This document shows positions 1 through 7,708 of a DNA stretch of 64,000 bases, one piece after another. The number at the start of each line of letters is the position of its first letter. The stretch's first letter is position 1. The stretch is from positions 2,255,664 to 2,319,663 of the forward strand of contig NC_009655.1 of assembly GCF_000017245.1 (NCBI RefSeq), in the 5' to 3' direction. The notes under the pieces were generated by a model. The model was not told the origin of the DNA. It saw only the letters and a program-made list of their open reading frames with translations, and made no database searches. Both the position numbers and the translations under genes were made by a program. This stretch comes from Actinobacillus succinogenes 130Z. Its GTDB lineage: Bacteria; Pseudomonadota; Gammaproteobacteria; Enterobacterales; Pasteurellaceae.

Positions 1-1005
1 TTAGATTTAGCCTATTTACAAACTGCGCCGGAACAGACCGCGCTTTTAAAACAGCAAGCCACCGATTTTATCGTGCGGGAAGAACTGGGTTATCCGTTAT
101 CCGGCGACGGCGAATTCGCGGCGGTGAAAATCCGTAAAACCAACGCCAACACAATCTGGGCGGGCGAACAGTTAGCTAAATTCTGCGGCATTTCCGTTCG
201 CAACATGAGCTACGCCGGTTTAAAGGATCGCAACGCAATAACCGACCAATGGTTCAGTCTGCACATGCCCGGTAAACCCACGCCGGATTTCAGCCGGTTC
301 CGTATTGAGGGCATCGAAATACTGGAAGTCACGCGTCACAACCGTAAAATCCGAACCGGCAGTTTGCAGGGTAACCATTTCGATATTTTACTGCGTAATG
401 CCGATGCGACGGAGGAACTCAACCGTCGCCTGAATCTGGTTAAACGACTGGGTTTTCCCAATTATTTTACCGAACAGCGTTTCGGCCGGGACGGACATAA
501 TTTAACCGAAGCCATGCGCTGGGCAAAGGGTGAAATTCAGGTGAAAGATCGTAAAAAACGCAGTTTTTATCTTTCCGCCGCGCGCGGCGAAGTATTTAAT
601 CTGGTGGTGTCCGACCGCTTACAAATGGGACTTGCCACTCAAGTGATGCCGAACGATATTCTACAACTTGCCGGTTCCCATAGTTGGTTTCAGGCGAATG
701 AAAAAGAAGATTTAAACGCCTTGCAAGTGCGGTTGGAACATCACGACATTTTACTTACCGCTCCCCTTATCGGCGATCCGCCGCAATCCGCCAATGCGCT
801 GGAAAATCAGGTGGTTGCACAACATCAAGCGCTACTGACTCTAATGAAGCGGGAACATTTGAAGCCGGCGCGGCGTCCGCTGTTAATGCGGGCACAAAAT
901 CTCAACTGGCAATTCGAACCGACGGGATTACGTCTGCAGTTCTTCCTGCCCGCCGGCAGTTACGCTACGGCATTAATCCGTGAATTGGTACGTGTCGTCG
1001 ATTAA
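1..1005 (+). CDS. truD: tRNA pseudouridine synthase D (5' end outside window)
   Basis: TruD converts uridine 13 of tRNA-Glu to pseudouridine in the cytoplasm. The reading frame is open from base 1 (LDLAYLQTAPEQ...), so only about ten N-terminal residues are missing. A GTG at 73 is internal and not the start. The catalytic motif AGLKDRNA, with the family's nucleophilic Asp, lies about 70 residues into the visible protein. NYFTEQRFGRDG and RSFYLSAARGEVFN are further conserved TruD blocks. The C-terminus is slightly shorter than in E. coli. The next gene starts 250 bp downstream on the same strand and is functionally unrelated. Identification is secure. Confidence 0.95.
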   Translation, partial: LDLAYLQTAPEQTALLKQQATDFIVREELGYPLSGDGEFAAVKIRKTNANTIWAGEQLAKFCGISVRNMSYAGLKDRNAITDQWFSLHMPGKPTPDFSRFRIEGIEILEVTRHNRKIRTGSLQGNHFDILLRNADATEELNRRLNLVKRLGFPNYFTEQRFGRDGHNLTEAMRWAKGEIQVKDRKKRSFYLSAARGEVFNLVVSDRLQMGLATQVMPNDILQLAGSHSWFQANEKEDLNALQVRLEHHDILLTAPLIGDPPQSANALENQVVAQHQALLTLMKREHLKPARRPLLMRAQNLNWQFEPTGLRLQFFLPAGSYATALIRELVRVVD

Positions 1006-1015
1006 TTTATTTGCC

Positions 1016-1128
1016 AAGTGCGGTAAAAAATCCTTCGTTTTGATTCATAATTTTCGGAAAATAATCTTGCTTTCGGAGCCGTCGGAAAAACCGATGTACC
1101 AAAAACGTTACGTTTTTCGACCGCACTT
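1016..1128. repeat. Inverted pair of Haemophilus-type uptake signals
   Basis: AAGTGCGGT at 1016-1024 and its complement ACCGCACTT at 1120-1128 flank about 95 bp after truD. Each is followed or preceded by the A/T-rich tract typical of extended Pasteurellaceae USS. The arms could form a weak distal hairpin but are far apart for an efficient terminator. Confidence 0.6.
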
Positions 1129-1255
1129 TTCCCTCCGCTTTCCATGGCGTTCATTTATCGTTTTCCCTTATTGATTTAATAGATTTTTCAATCAGCAAAA
1201 ACCACACGATTTATAAGATAATTCACACGCCTTTTTACTACATAGGAGTGACTCT

Positions 1256-2659
1256 ATGAAAAAATATTTATTATCCGCGGTCGGGATTGCCGCAGTAGGA
1301 TATTTTTCGATGGTCGGCTACGCCCATTTTTTCGATAAGTCCCAATCGGAAAAGCTTTATGCCGCGACAGATGTGCCGACGCAGTTTAAGCCCGTCGCTA
1401 AAGTGATGTTCGACAACGGTTGTCAATATTGCCATGCGCCGAGCGCGGAATTGCCGGGTTATGCTTCTTTCCCGGTAGCCAAACAACTGATGGCGGAAGA
1501 TATTCGCAAAGGATTGCGCAGTTTCCGTTTGGATCAAATGTTTGACGGCATGAAAGATCCAAACAAATTGTCCGAAGCGGATTTAGCCAAACTGGAACAA
1601 GTACTGCGTAACGATGAAATGCCGGAAGTGAAATTCCTGCACGTTCACTGGGGAAGTCGTCCTGACGAAAATGAAAAACAAGTAGTATTGGATTGGATTA
1701 AACAACAACGGGAAGCGCATTTTGTACCGAAAAATACGGCAGGTGTCGACGCAAACCGTTTAGTACAGCCGATTCCCGACACTATTCCGACGGATCCGCA
1801 CAAAGTGGCGTTGGGCGAAAAACTGTATTTTGACGGACGTTTATCCGGCGACGGTTCGATTCAGTGTCATACCTGTCACCAGCTTGCTCAGGCGGGCGTC
1901 GATAATTTACCGGTTTCCGAAGGAATCGACGGTAAAAAAGGCGGAATTAATGCTCCGACCGTATTCAATGCGGCATTTAACAAATGGCAATTCTGGGACG
2001 GTCGCGCAAAAACCTTAGCGGATCAAGCAGGCGGTCCGCCGACCAATCCGGTGGAAATGGGCTCAAAAGACTGGGATGAAATTATCGCCCGTTTGGATCA
2101 GGACGAAGCGTTCAAAAAAGAATTTTTATCCGTGTTCCCTGAATTAACGCAAGCAACCGTAACGGAAGCCATCGGTGAATTTGAAAAAACACTGATTACA
2201 CCGAACAGCGCGTTCGACCGTTATTTAAAAGGCGAACAAAACGCTTTGAACGATCAACAAAAACGCGGTTACCAATTATTCAGAGACGCCAAATGCGATA
2301 CCTGCCATACCGGCACGGCAATGGGCGGGCAATCTTTTGAATATATGGGAATCTATGACGATTATTTCAAAGCCCGCGGTACCGAATTAACGGATGCGGA
2401 TAAAGGACGATTCGCCGAAACCCAGGATCCTCACGACATGCACCGCTTCAAGGTGCCGACTCTGCGTAACGTGGCGTTAACCGCACCTTATTTGCATGAT
2501 GCGACGGCCAAAGATCTTAAAGAAGCGGTTCGCGTAATGGGGCATTACCAAAGCAACAAAGACTTTTCGGATGCGGAACTTGACGACATCGTTTCCTTCT
2601 TAAATTCTTTAACCGGCGAATTCAAAGGCAAACTGTTAACCAATGAAAAAATGAAATAA
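1256..2659 (+). CDS. ccp: Tri-heme cytochrome c (quinol) peroxidase
   Basis: This is a membrane-anchored periplasmic peroxidase that reduces hydrogen peroxide with electrons from the quinol pool or cytochromes. Three CxxCH heme sites are visible: CQYCH at residues 56-60, CHTCH at 204-208 and CDTCH at 347-351. Classical diheme CcpA has only the last two. The extra N-terminal heme domain and the 467-residue length match E. coli YhjA/Ccp and Aggregatibacter quinol peroxidase. Residues 5-25 form an uncleaved-looking signal anchor. An AGGAG ribosome-binding site precedes the ATG. The gene stands alone and ends in a clear terminator. Confidence 0.93.
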   Translation: MKKYLLSAVGIAAVGYFSMVGYAHFFDKSQSEKLYAATDVPTQFKPVAKVMFDNGCQYCHAPSAELPGYASFPVAKQLMAEDIRKGLRSFRLDQMFDGMKDPNKLSEADLAKLEQVLRNDEMPEVKFLHVHWGSRPDENEKQVVLDWIKQQREAHFVPKNTAGVDANRLVQPIPDTIPTDPHKVALGEKLYFDGRLSGDGSIQCHTCHQLAQAGVDNLPVSEGIDGKKGGINAPTVFNAAFNKWQFWDGRAKTLADQAGGPPTNPVEMGSKDWDEIIARLDQDEAFKKEFLSVFPELTQATVTEAIGEFEKTLITPNSAFDRYLKGEQNALNDQQKRGYQLFRDAKCDTCHTGTAMGGQSFEYMGIYDDYFKARGTELTDADKGRFAETQDPHDMHRFKVPTLRNVALTAPYLHDATAKDLKEAVRVMGHYQSNKDFSDAELDDIVSFLNSLTGEFKGKLLTNEKMK

Positions 2660-2667
2660 TTTTTCGT

Positions 2668-2706
2668 AACTTGTGGGAAGCCGTTACGCTTTCCACAAGT
2701 TTTTTG
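2668..2706 (+). terminator. Rho-independent terminator of the peroxidase gene
   Basis: Arms aacttgtgggaagc (2668-2681) and gctttccacaagtt (2688-2701) form a 14-bp stem with one G-U pair, followed by a T run. Confidence 0.85.
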
Positions 2707-2782
2707 CTTTTCCCTTCATCGTCAATTTCCCGTCATTTCGCTAATCCGCGCTCCGTTCAATTTTGATCATTTAGCATAACTC

Positions 2783-2812
2783 CTTACTTGTTTATAACAT
2801 GACTCAAGCAAG
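2783..2812. promoter_or_regulatory. Possible MerR-type operator upstream of the MerR gene
   Basis: CTTACTTG (2783-2790) and CAAGCAAG (2805-2812) form an imperfect dyad about 40 bp upstream of the merR-family ATG. A site here would allow autoregulation, as is common for this family. There is no direct support beyond symmetry and position. Confidence 0.35.
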
Positions 2813-2850
2813 GTAAACTATGAACTTTACGCCAAGACAAGGATTATTTT

Positions 2851-3255
2851 ATGCAAATTAAAGAATTTTCGGCGAAAACAGGACTGTCCGCCGATACTTT
2901 GCGTTATTACGAAAAAGAAGGATTACTAATGCCGGAACGGAATGCTAACGGTTATCGCCGTTACAGCGGCCGCGATTTGGAATGGGTGGAGTTTATTCTT
3001 CGTCTGAAACGAATGGATGTGCCCTTAATACAAATCAAAGAATACGCCCGATTACGCCACATGGGCGATTCAACCATTCCCGAGCGTTATGAAATTCTGC
3101 TCGCCCATTATGAAAATCTGGTGCGAAAACAGCAGGAATTGGAAGAGCATCAAGCGCTTTTAGCGCAAAAACTATCGCTTTACCGCTCGGCTATGCAAAA
3201 GCCCTTAAACAACAGCCCGCTCCAACAGAAAAAACCATCCCCGGCAAAAAAGTGA
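2851..3255 (+). CDS. MerR-family transcriptional regulator
   Basis: A 134-residue DNA-binding regulator. The N-terminal winged helix-turn-helix begins MQIKEFSAKTGLSADTLRYY and carries the family signature (LRYYEKEGLL, NGYRRY). A coiled-coil dimerisation helix runs from about residue 85 to 120. No cysteines typical of metal-sensing MerR proteins are visible, so an NmlR/AdhR-like sensor of aldehydes or redox stress is more likely than a metal sensor. That is inference. An AAGGA site precedes the ATG. The neighbours give no obvious target gene. Confidence 0.85.
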   Translation: MQIKEFSAKTGLSADTLRYYEKEGLLMPERNANGYRRYSGRDLEWVEFILRLKRMDVPLIQIKEYARLRHMGDSTIPERYEILLAHYENLVRKQQELEEHQALLAQKLSLYRSAMQKPLNNSPLQQKKPSPAKK

Positions 3256-3300
3256 AAAATCCGCATCGTATTCAGCCGGATACGGCCTTTACAGATGCGG
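3252..3300 (-). terminator. Probable terminator of the MFS gene
   Basis: Read on the minus strand, CCGCATC (3300-3294) pairs with GATGCGG (3267-3261), with an inner GGCCG/CGGCC-like helix, followed by ATTTTTC. It overlaps the tail of the MerR gene. Confidence 0.45.
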
Positions 3301-3327
3301 AAAAGTGCGGTCAAAAATAACGGTATT

Positions 3328-4638
3328 TTATTGTGCGGACTGTACCACCGTACGAATTTTCAATAATGCCAATGCTAGCGCTGAAATCAACAACACCAAG
3401 GCAATCCCTTCGTACAGGCTTTGTTTTTCCCAACCGGCATCCAGTAACGTACCGGCGATAATCGGCGCCAGAATCGCACCGATTCTTCCGACACCGATAG
3501 CCCAACCCACTCCCGTACTTCGGATGTCCGCGTCGTAAATGCTTGGATTGAGGGTATACAGTCCGCTGATACAGCCGTTCATCAAGGCACCGACCAACAC
3601 ACCGAACACCATGGCTAACCATAAAACGGAAGCGGACAAAATGAAAATCACGGCAAATACGGCAGATAATAAGGTAAACAAAATCAAGACCTTGCGTGCC
3701 GACCAACGACTGGCGAGTAATCCGTAAAAGAGAGAACCGCAAGTTCCGCCCAACGAAATCATCATACCTACGCTGACACTTTGTTCCGTAGTCATTCCCG
3801 CTTCTTTCAACAATGCCGGCGTCCATGAACTGACAAAATAAAAACTGAACATAATAGCAAAGAACGCGACCCAGATTAATCCGGTCGAACGACGGTATTG
3901 TCCGTTGAATAATTGATTAATCGGTAATCTGTGCGTAGGGGAAGTTGATTTTTCCGGTAATCTCCATTCGCCTGCCAAGCCGATTTTCTTCGCAATTTTA
4001 TTTAATCGACACTGTGCATTATGCGGTTGTTTGGACATGAGAAAATCAATAGATTCCGGCAACCAGACCACCAGTACCGACAGACAAACGGCCGTCAACG
4101 CAAATCCCGCCAGATAAACCGAACGCCAGCCGTATTCCGCCTGTAACGTCATGGCAAACATTCCGCCCAGCACCGCACCGACGCCAAAACCGGCGGCATA
4201 TACGCTGATAGCGAAACTACGCCATTTACGAGAGGAATATTCGCTGGTTAAAACATTCGTTCCCACCAAAATTCCGCCGACGCCCAAGCCTGTTACTACA
4301 CGCCAGAATGCCAACGTATGGTGAGATTGGATAAACGCCGAACCCAACATTCCTACGGCGGACAAAGCAACGGCAATCAGTAATAACGGACGCCGCCCGA
4401 TTTTATCCGCTACCGGTGCCAAAAACAGCGATCCCGCCGTCATCCCGAACAACCCCGCACTGAGCAAATAACCGAGTTGTTCACCGCTTAAACCGAATTC
4501 ATTGCGGATATTGGTCGCCGTAAAGGCCAACGCCAACACATCGAAACCGTCAAGCAGGTTCATAATGGCCGCCATAATCACAATCATCCATTGATAAGCG
4601 GACATCGGGCTACTATCAATTTTTTCTCTTAAATGCAT
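3328..4638 (-). CDS. MFS transporter, aromatic acid:H+ symporter type
   Basis: A twelve-helix inner-membrane secondary transporter of 436 residues. The first helix contains NLLDGFDVLA, the DGFD signature of the AAHS family (PcaK, BenK, MhpT). DKIGRRPLL in the loop between helices 2 and 3 is the MFS motif A. RSTGVGWAIGVGRIG near helix 11 is also typical of AAHS carriers. The likely substrate is a benzoate-like or other aromatic carboxylate; the exact one cannot be read from sequence. A GGAG site lies 8 bp before the ATG. No catabolic genes adjoin it. Confidence 0.85.
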   Translation of the reverse strand: MHLREKIDSSPMSAYQWMIVIMAAIMNLLDGFDVLALAFTATNIRNEFGLSGEQLGYLLSAGLFGMTAGSLFLAPVADKIGRRPLLLIAVALSAVGMLGSAFIQSHHTLAFWRVVTGLGVGGILVGTNVLTSEYSSRKWRSFAISVYAAGFGVGAVLGGMFAMTLQAEYGWRSVYLAGFALTAVCLSVLVVWLPESIDFLMSKQPHNAQCRLNKIAKKIGLAGEWRLPEKSTSPTHRLPINQLFNGQYRRSTGLIWVAFFAIMFSFYFVSSWTPALLKEAGMTTEQSVSVGMMISLGGTCGSLFYGLLASRWSARKVLILFTLLSAVFAVIFILSASVLWLAMVFGVLVGALMNGCISGLYTLNPSIYDADIRSTGVGWAIGVGRIGAILAPIIAGTLLDAGWEKQSLYEGIALVLLISALALALLKIRTVVQSAQ

Positions 4639-4668
4639 ATCAACTCCTTTTTTACTGCGATTAAGGCT

Positions 4669-4713
4669 TAAAAAAGTGCGGTCATAAAAACAATGTTTTT
4701 TAACCGCACTTAC
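4669..4713 (-). terminator. USS-pair terminator of yhhQ
   Basis: AAGTGCGGT (4674-4682) and ACCGCACTT (4703-4711) form a hairpin. On the minus strand it is followed by TTTTTT, immediately downstream of yhhQ. Confidence 0.8.
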
Positions 4714-4739
4714 CGAACAGACCGATTTAGCCGAATCCG

Positions 4740-5420
4740 TTACAAAATCCTGCGTAAAATAAAATTCAATACCACGCCGTAAGCCGGCACAAATAACATG
4801 ATGCCGACAAACAGCTTAAACAAATAATCCACAAAACCCAGTTCCATCCAGTGCGTCGCCATAAACGGATCGGTACTGGCATAAAACGCCACCGCAAAAA
4901 AGATAAACGTGTCCGCCATAGAACCGAAAATCATTGAACTGCTAGGTGCTATCCACCAGTTTTTTAATTTTCGCAATCGATTAAACACTAACACATCCAG
5001 TAACTGCCCGAACACGTATGCGCTGAAACTGGCAACGGCAATACGAAACACAAAACCGTTAAATGACGCCAGCGCCTGCAGCCCTTGATAGCGACTGTCC
5101 GAAAATAAAGTAGAAACCGCATAACTGACCGCCAACGCAGGAAACATCACGGCAAATATGATTCGTCGCGCCGACATTGCACCAAACACCCGCACGGTTA
5201 AATCCGTCGCCAGAAAAATAAACGGAAACGTTAACGTTCCCCAAGTACTGTGAAAACTAAAATCTTCGGCCGCCCCTAATGCGGTTAACGGTAAACGAAT
5301 CTCGAAGGGAATCTGCACCAGATAGTTACTTGCCGCAATAATAAAAATATGAAAAAAAGTCAGTAGAATTAATGCGTTACGTTTTTGCTTATGGGTAATA
5401 ATTGTAGAATTACGGGTCAT
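4740..5420 (-). CDS. yhhQ: Queuosine precursor transporter YhhQ
   Basis: YhhQ imports 7-cyano-7-deazaguanine or 7-aminomethyl-7-deazaguanine for queuosine tRNA modification. The 226-residue protein has about six membrane helices and the conserved blocks ASNYLVQIPFEI, TWGTLTFPFIFLATDLTVR and ARRIIFAVM, matching E. coli YhhQ closely. The frame opens at a TTG at 5426, but the ATG at 5420 is the better start: it sits 6 bp after AAGGA. That AAGGA is part of a preQ1-I riboswitch, which independently supports the substrate assignment. A USS-pair terminator follows. Confidence 0.95.
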   Translation of the reverse strand: MTRNSTIITHKQKRNALILLTFFHIFIIAASNYLVQIPFEIRLPLTALGAAEDFSFHSTWGTLTFPFIFLATDLTVRVFGAMSARRIIFAVMFPALAVSYAVSTLFSDSRYQGLQALASFNGFVFRIAVASFSAYVFGQLLDVLVFNRLRKLKNWWIAPSSSMIFGSMADTFIFFAVAFYASTDPFMATHWMELGFVDYLFKLFVGIMLFVPAYGVVLNFILRRIL

Positions 5421-5426
5421 GACCAA

Positions 5427-5462
5427 TCCTTTTTATTAAAACTTGGGGTAAGGGAACCCAAG
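5427..5462 (-). promoter_or_regulatory. preQ1-I riboswitch controlling yhhQ translation
   Basis: On the minus strand, CTTGGG (5462-5457) pairs with CCCAAG (5447-5442) as stem P1. Loop L1 is TTCCCTTA (5456-5449). An unpaired C at 5448 is in the position of the preQ1-pairing cytidine. The A-rich tail (5441-5432) ends in AAGGA (5431-5427). CCTT of the loop can pair with AAGG of the tail, giving the pseudoknot that hides the yhhQ ribosome-binding site. Size and order match the short Thermoanaerobacter-type preQ1-I class. Ligand binding should switch translation off. Confidence 0.85.
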
Positions 5463-5575
5463 AATCTCAGTAACCTTATCAAAGTGAAACCGGAATGACG
5501 GTAAATATAAAGAAGATTTCAACCGGAAACAAATGAAAGAATTTCGGAATAAATATGAATGGAATTAATATTGAA

Positions 5576-5665
5576 TGGCGGTGAGAGGGGGATTCGAACC
5601 CCCGATACAGTTTCCCGTATACACGCTTTCCAGGCGTGCTCCTTCAACCACTCGGACATCTCACC
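5576..5665 (-). tRNA. tRNA-Ser (anticodon GGA)
   Basis: The minus strand reads GGTGAGATGTCCGAGTGG at the 5' end and pairs with CTCACC plus discriminator G at the 3' end. The CCA tail is encoded (5576-5578). The anticodon loop CTGGAAA gives GGA, reading UCC/UCU serine codons. A long variable arm, typical of class II serine tRNAs, and the T-loop GGTTCGAATCC are present. The sequence is very close to E. coli serW/serX. Confidence 0.97.
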
Positions 5666-5869
5666 ATGTTGGATACAGAATAAATTCCGTTTTATCGTTT
5701 TGTTGCGATTTTGTACGGAACAAAATCCTTACAACAACGAAGCGGGCGAGATTATAAGAATTTATCGGCTTTCCGTCCAGTCTTTTTTCAAATTTATTGA
5801 GCTAACGCATGAATTTTTTAAAAAATTGAGAGTAAAATAACCGCACTTTTTTCTCGTTCAGGAATTACT

Positions 5870-7621
5870 ATGCTAAATAAATGGTTTTTAACCAAAAATG
5901 CTTTTCTCGCCGTGAAACCTTTTAGCGCGTTAAAAGACACGTTTCGTGAAGGTTACACAAAACAACATTTAATTCGAGATATTATCGCGGGACTTACTGT
6001 CGGCGTTATCGCCATTCCGCTTTCTATGGCATTGGCCATTGCCAGCGGTGTACCGCCGCAACACGGATTATATACCGCTATCGTAGCGGGCGTTTTAATC
6101 GCGGTTATCGGCGGATCCCGCTTCAATATTTCGGGACCGACCGCCGCATTCGTAGTGATTTTATATCCGATCACCCAGCAATTCGGTTTGGGCGGTTTAT
6201 TGATGGCAACTCTGCTTTCCGGCCTCATTCTGATTATTATGGCGCTGTTTCGTTTGGGGCGTTTAATCGAATATATCCCGCTACCCGTTACTTTGGGTTT
6301 CACGTGCGGGATTGGCATTACCATCGCTACATTGCAGATTAAAGATTTTCTCGGCTTAACCATTCCGTCAATGCCTTCCCATTATATTGACAAAGTACAA
6401 ACTATTTTCACCGCACTACCGACAATCAGTTGGCCGGATACCGTTGTGGGAATAGTTACGCTTGTCGTGTTAACCCAATGGCGTCGTTTGCGCTTACCTG
6501 TTCCGGGACATTTACCGGCGGTGATCGTGGGTACTATTTTGGCATTAATCTTAAGTTATTACAGTATGAACGTCGCCACCATCGGTTCCGCTTTCACCTA
6601 TACGCTGTCGGACGGTACCGTAGGTAACGGTATTCCGAACGTATTACCGCAATTTATGTTGCCGTGGAATATTCCTAATGCGCAAGGAGAAGTCATTAAT
6701 TGGGATTTCGCCGCTTTACAGACTTTATTGCCTGCGGCGTTTTCTATGGCGGTTCTCGGCGCCATCGAATCCTTATTATGCGCCGTGGTACTGGATAATA
6801 TGACAGACACTAAACACCATTCCAATAATGAATTATTGGCTCAAGGGATCGGCAACATCCTATCGCCGTTTTTAGGCGGAATTACGGCGACGGCGGCGAT
6901 CGCCCGCTCGGCGGCAAATGTTAAAGCCGGCGCGGTTTCGCCTGTCGCCAGTATTATCCACGGGATTTTGGTACTGCTATCCCTGTTAATTTTCGCCAAC
7001 GCGCTGTCCTATCTGCCTTTAGCTTCAATGGCGGCATTACTGTTAATGGTGGCATGGAACATGGCGGATATCCATAATATCATTTCTCTGGTGCGCCGTT
7101 CCGGCAAAAACGAAATCGCGGTGCTAGTGATTTGTATTCTGCTCACCGTAATTTTCGATATGGTTATTGCCATTTCCGTAGGCGTCTTGTTGGCAAGCTT
7201 ACTCTTCATCCGAACCATTGCCGAAATGACAAAATCTATTGAAATGCAACATCCGGACGATTTAACCGATGTACAGGTTTACCGAATCAGCGGTCCGTTA
7301 TTCTTTGCTGCGGCGGATAATCTGTTTGCGGAACTGCATGACAAAACCGTACATACGGATCGCGAAATCAAACATATCGTGCTGCAATGTGAAGCCGTGA
7401 ACGTGTTGGATACCGGGGGCATTCACGCCTTAACCCGGTTTGTGCAACATATGCTGCCCCATCAACAACTTTATATGTGCAACATGCAATTCCAGCCGCT
7501 GCGTATGTTGGTGAAATCCAATGTGGTGCCTGAATTGAAGAAAATCAATTTCAGCCCGGATTTAACCGAAACCTACGGTAAAATTCGTCTGCAGGAAAAT
7601 GAATCGGAATTACGTCATTAA
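5870..7621 (+). CDS. dauA: SulP-family C4-dicarboxylate transporter DauA
   Basis: An inner-membrane carrier of 583 residues. A hydrophobic transport domain spans about residues 35-430 and contains DIIAGLTVGVIAIPLSMALA, ISGPTAAFVVILYP and LLPAAFSMAVLGAIESLLCA. A cytoplasmic STAS domain lies at about 460-565 (PLFFAAADNLF, VLDTGGIHAL). Similarity runs along the whole length of E. coli DauA (YchM), which takes up succinate and other dicarboxylates under aerobic acidic conditions. Other SulP proteins carry sulfate, so the substrate is inferred. AGGA precedes the ATG. A Haemophilus-type USS lies just upstream. Confidence 0.9.
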   Translation: MLNKWFLTKNAFLAVKPFSALKDTFREGYTKQHLIRDIIAGLTVGVIAIPLSMALAIASGVPPQHGLYTAIVAGVLIAVIGGSRFNISGPTAAFVVILYPITQQFGLGGLLMATLLSGLILIIMALFRLGRLIEYIPLPVTLGFTCGIGITIATLQIKDFLGLTIPSMPSHYIDKVQTIFTALPTISWPDTVVGIVTLVVLTQWRRLRLPVPGHLPAVIVGTILALILSYYSMNVATIGSAFTYTLSDGTVGNGIPNVLPQFMLPWNIPNAQGEVINWDFAALQTLLPAAFSMAVLGAIESLLCAVVLDNMTDTKHHSNNELLAQGIGNILSPFLGGITATAAIARSAANVKAGAVSPVASIIHGILVLLSLLIFANALSYLPLASMAALLLMVAWNMADIHNIISLVRRSGKNEIAVLVICILLTVIFDMVIAISVGVLLASLLFIRTIAEMTKSIEMQHPDDLTDVQVYRISGPLFFAAADNLFAELHDKTVHTDREIKHIVLQCEAVNVLDTGGIHALTRFVQHMLPHQQLYMCNMQFQPLRMLVKSNVVPELKKINFSPDLTETYGKIRLQENESELRH

Positions 7622-7670
7622 TTATAAAAACCGCCTTTTCGGAAAGTGGTTTTACCGGTTAACAGATATA

Positions 7671-7697
7671 AAAAAGGGAGCGGATGCTCCCCTTTTT
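7671..7697. terminator. Bidirectional terminator between dauA and deaD
   Basis: GGGAGC (7676-7681) and GCTCCC (7686-7691) are flanked by A5 and T5 tracts, so it can serve dauA (+) and deaD (-). A second, weaker hairpin (7628-7655, AAACCGCCTTT/AAAGTGGTTT) lies closer to dauA. Confidence 0.8.
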
Positions 7698-7708
7698 ATC
7701 TCTTAGCA

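Noticed and set aside
5559..5840. Two overlapping plus-strand open frames around 5.6 kb
   Set aside because: They run across the tRNA-Ser gene on the other strand and are produced by its sequence.
5870..7621. Sulfate permease annotation for the SulP protein
   Set aside because: Full-length similarity is to DauA, a C4-dicarboxylate carrier, and no sulfur genes adjoin. The substrate still needs proof.
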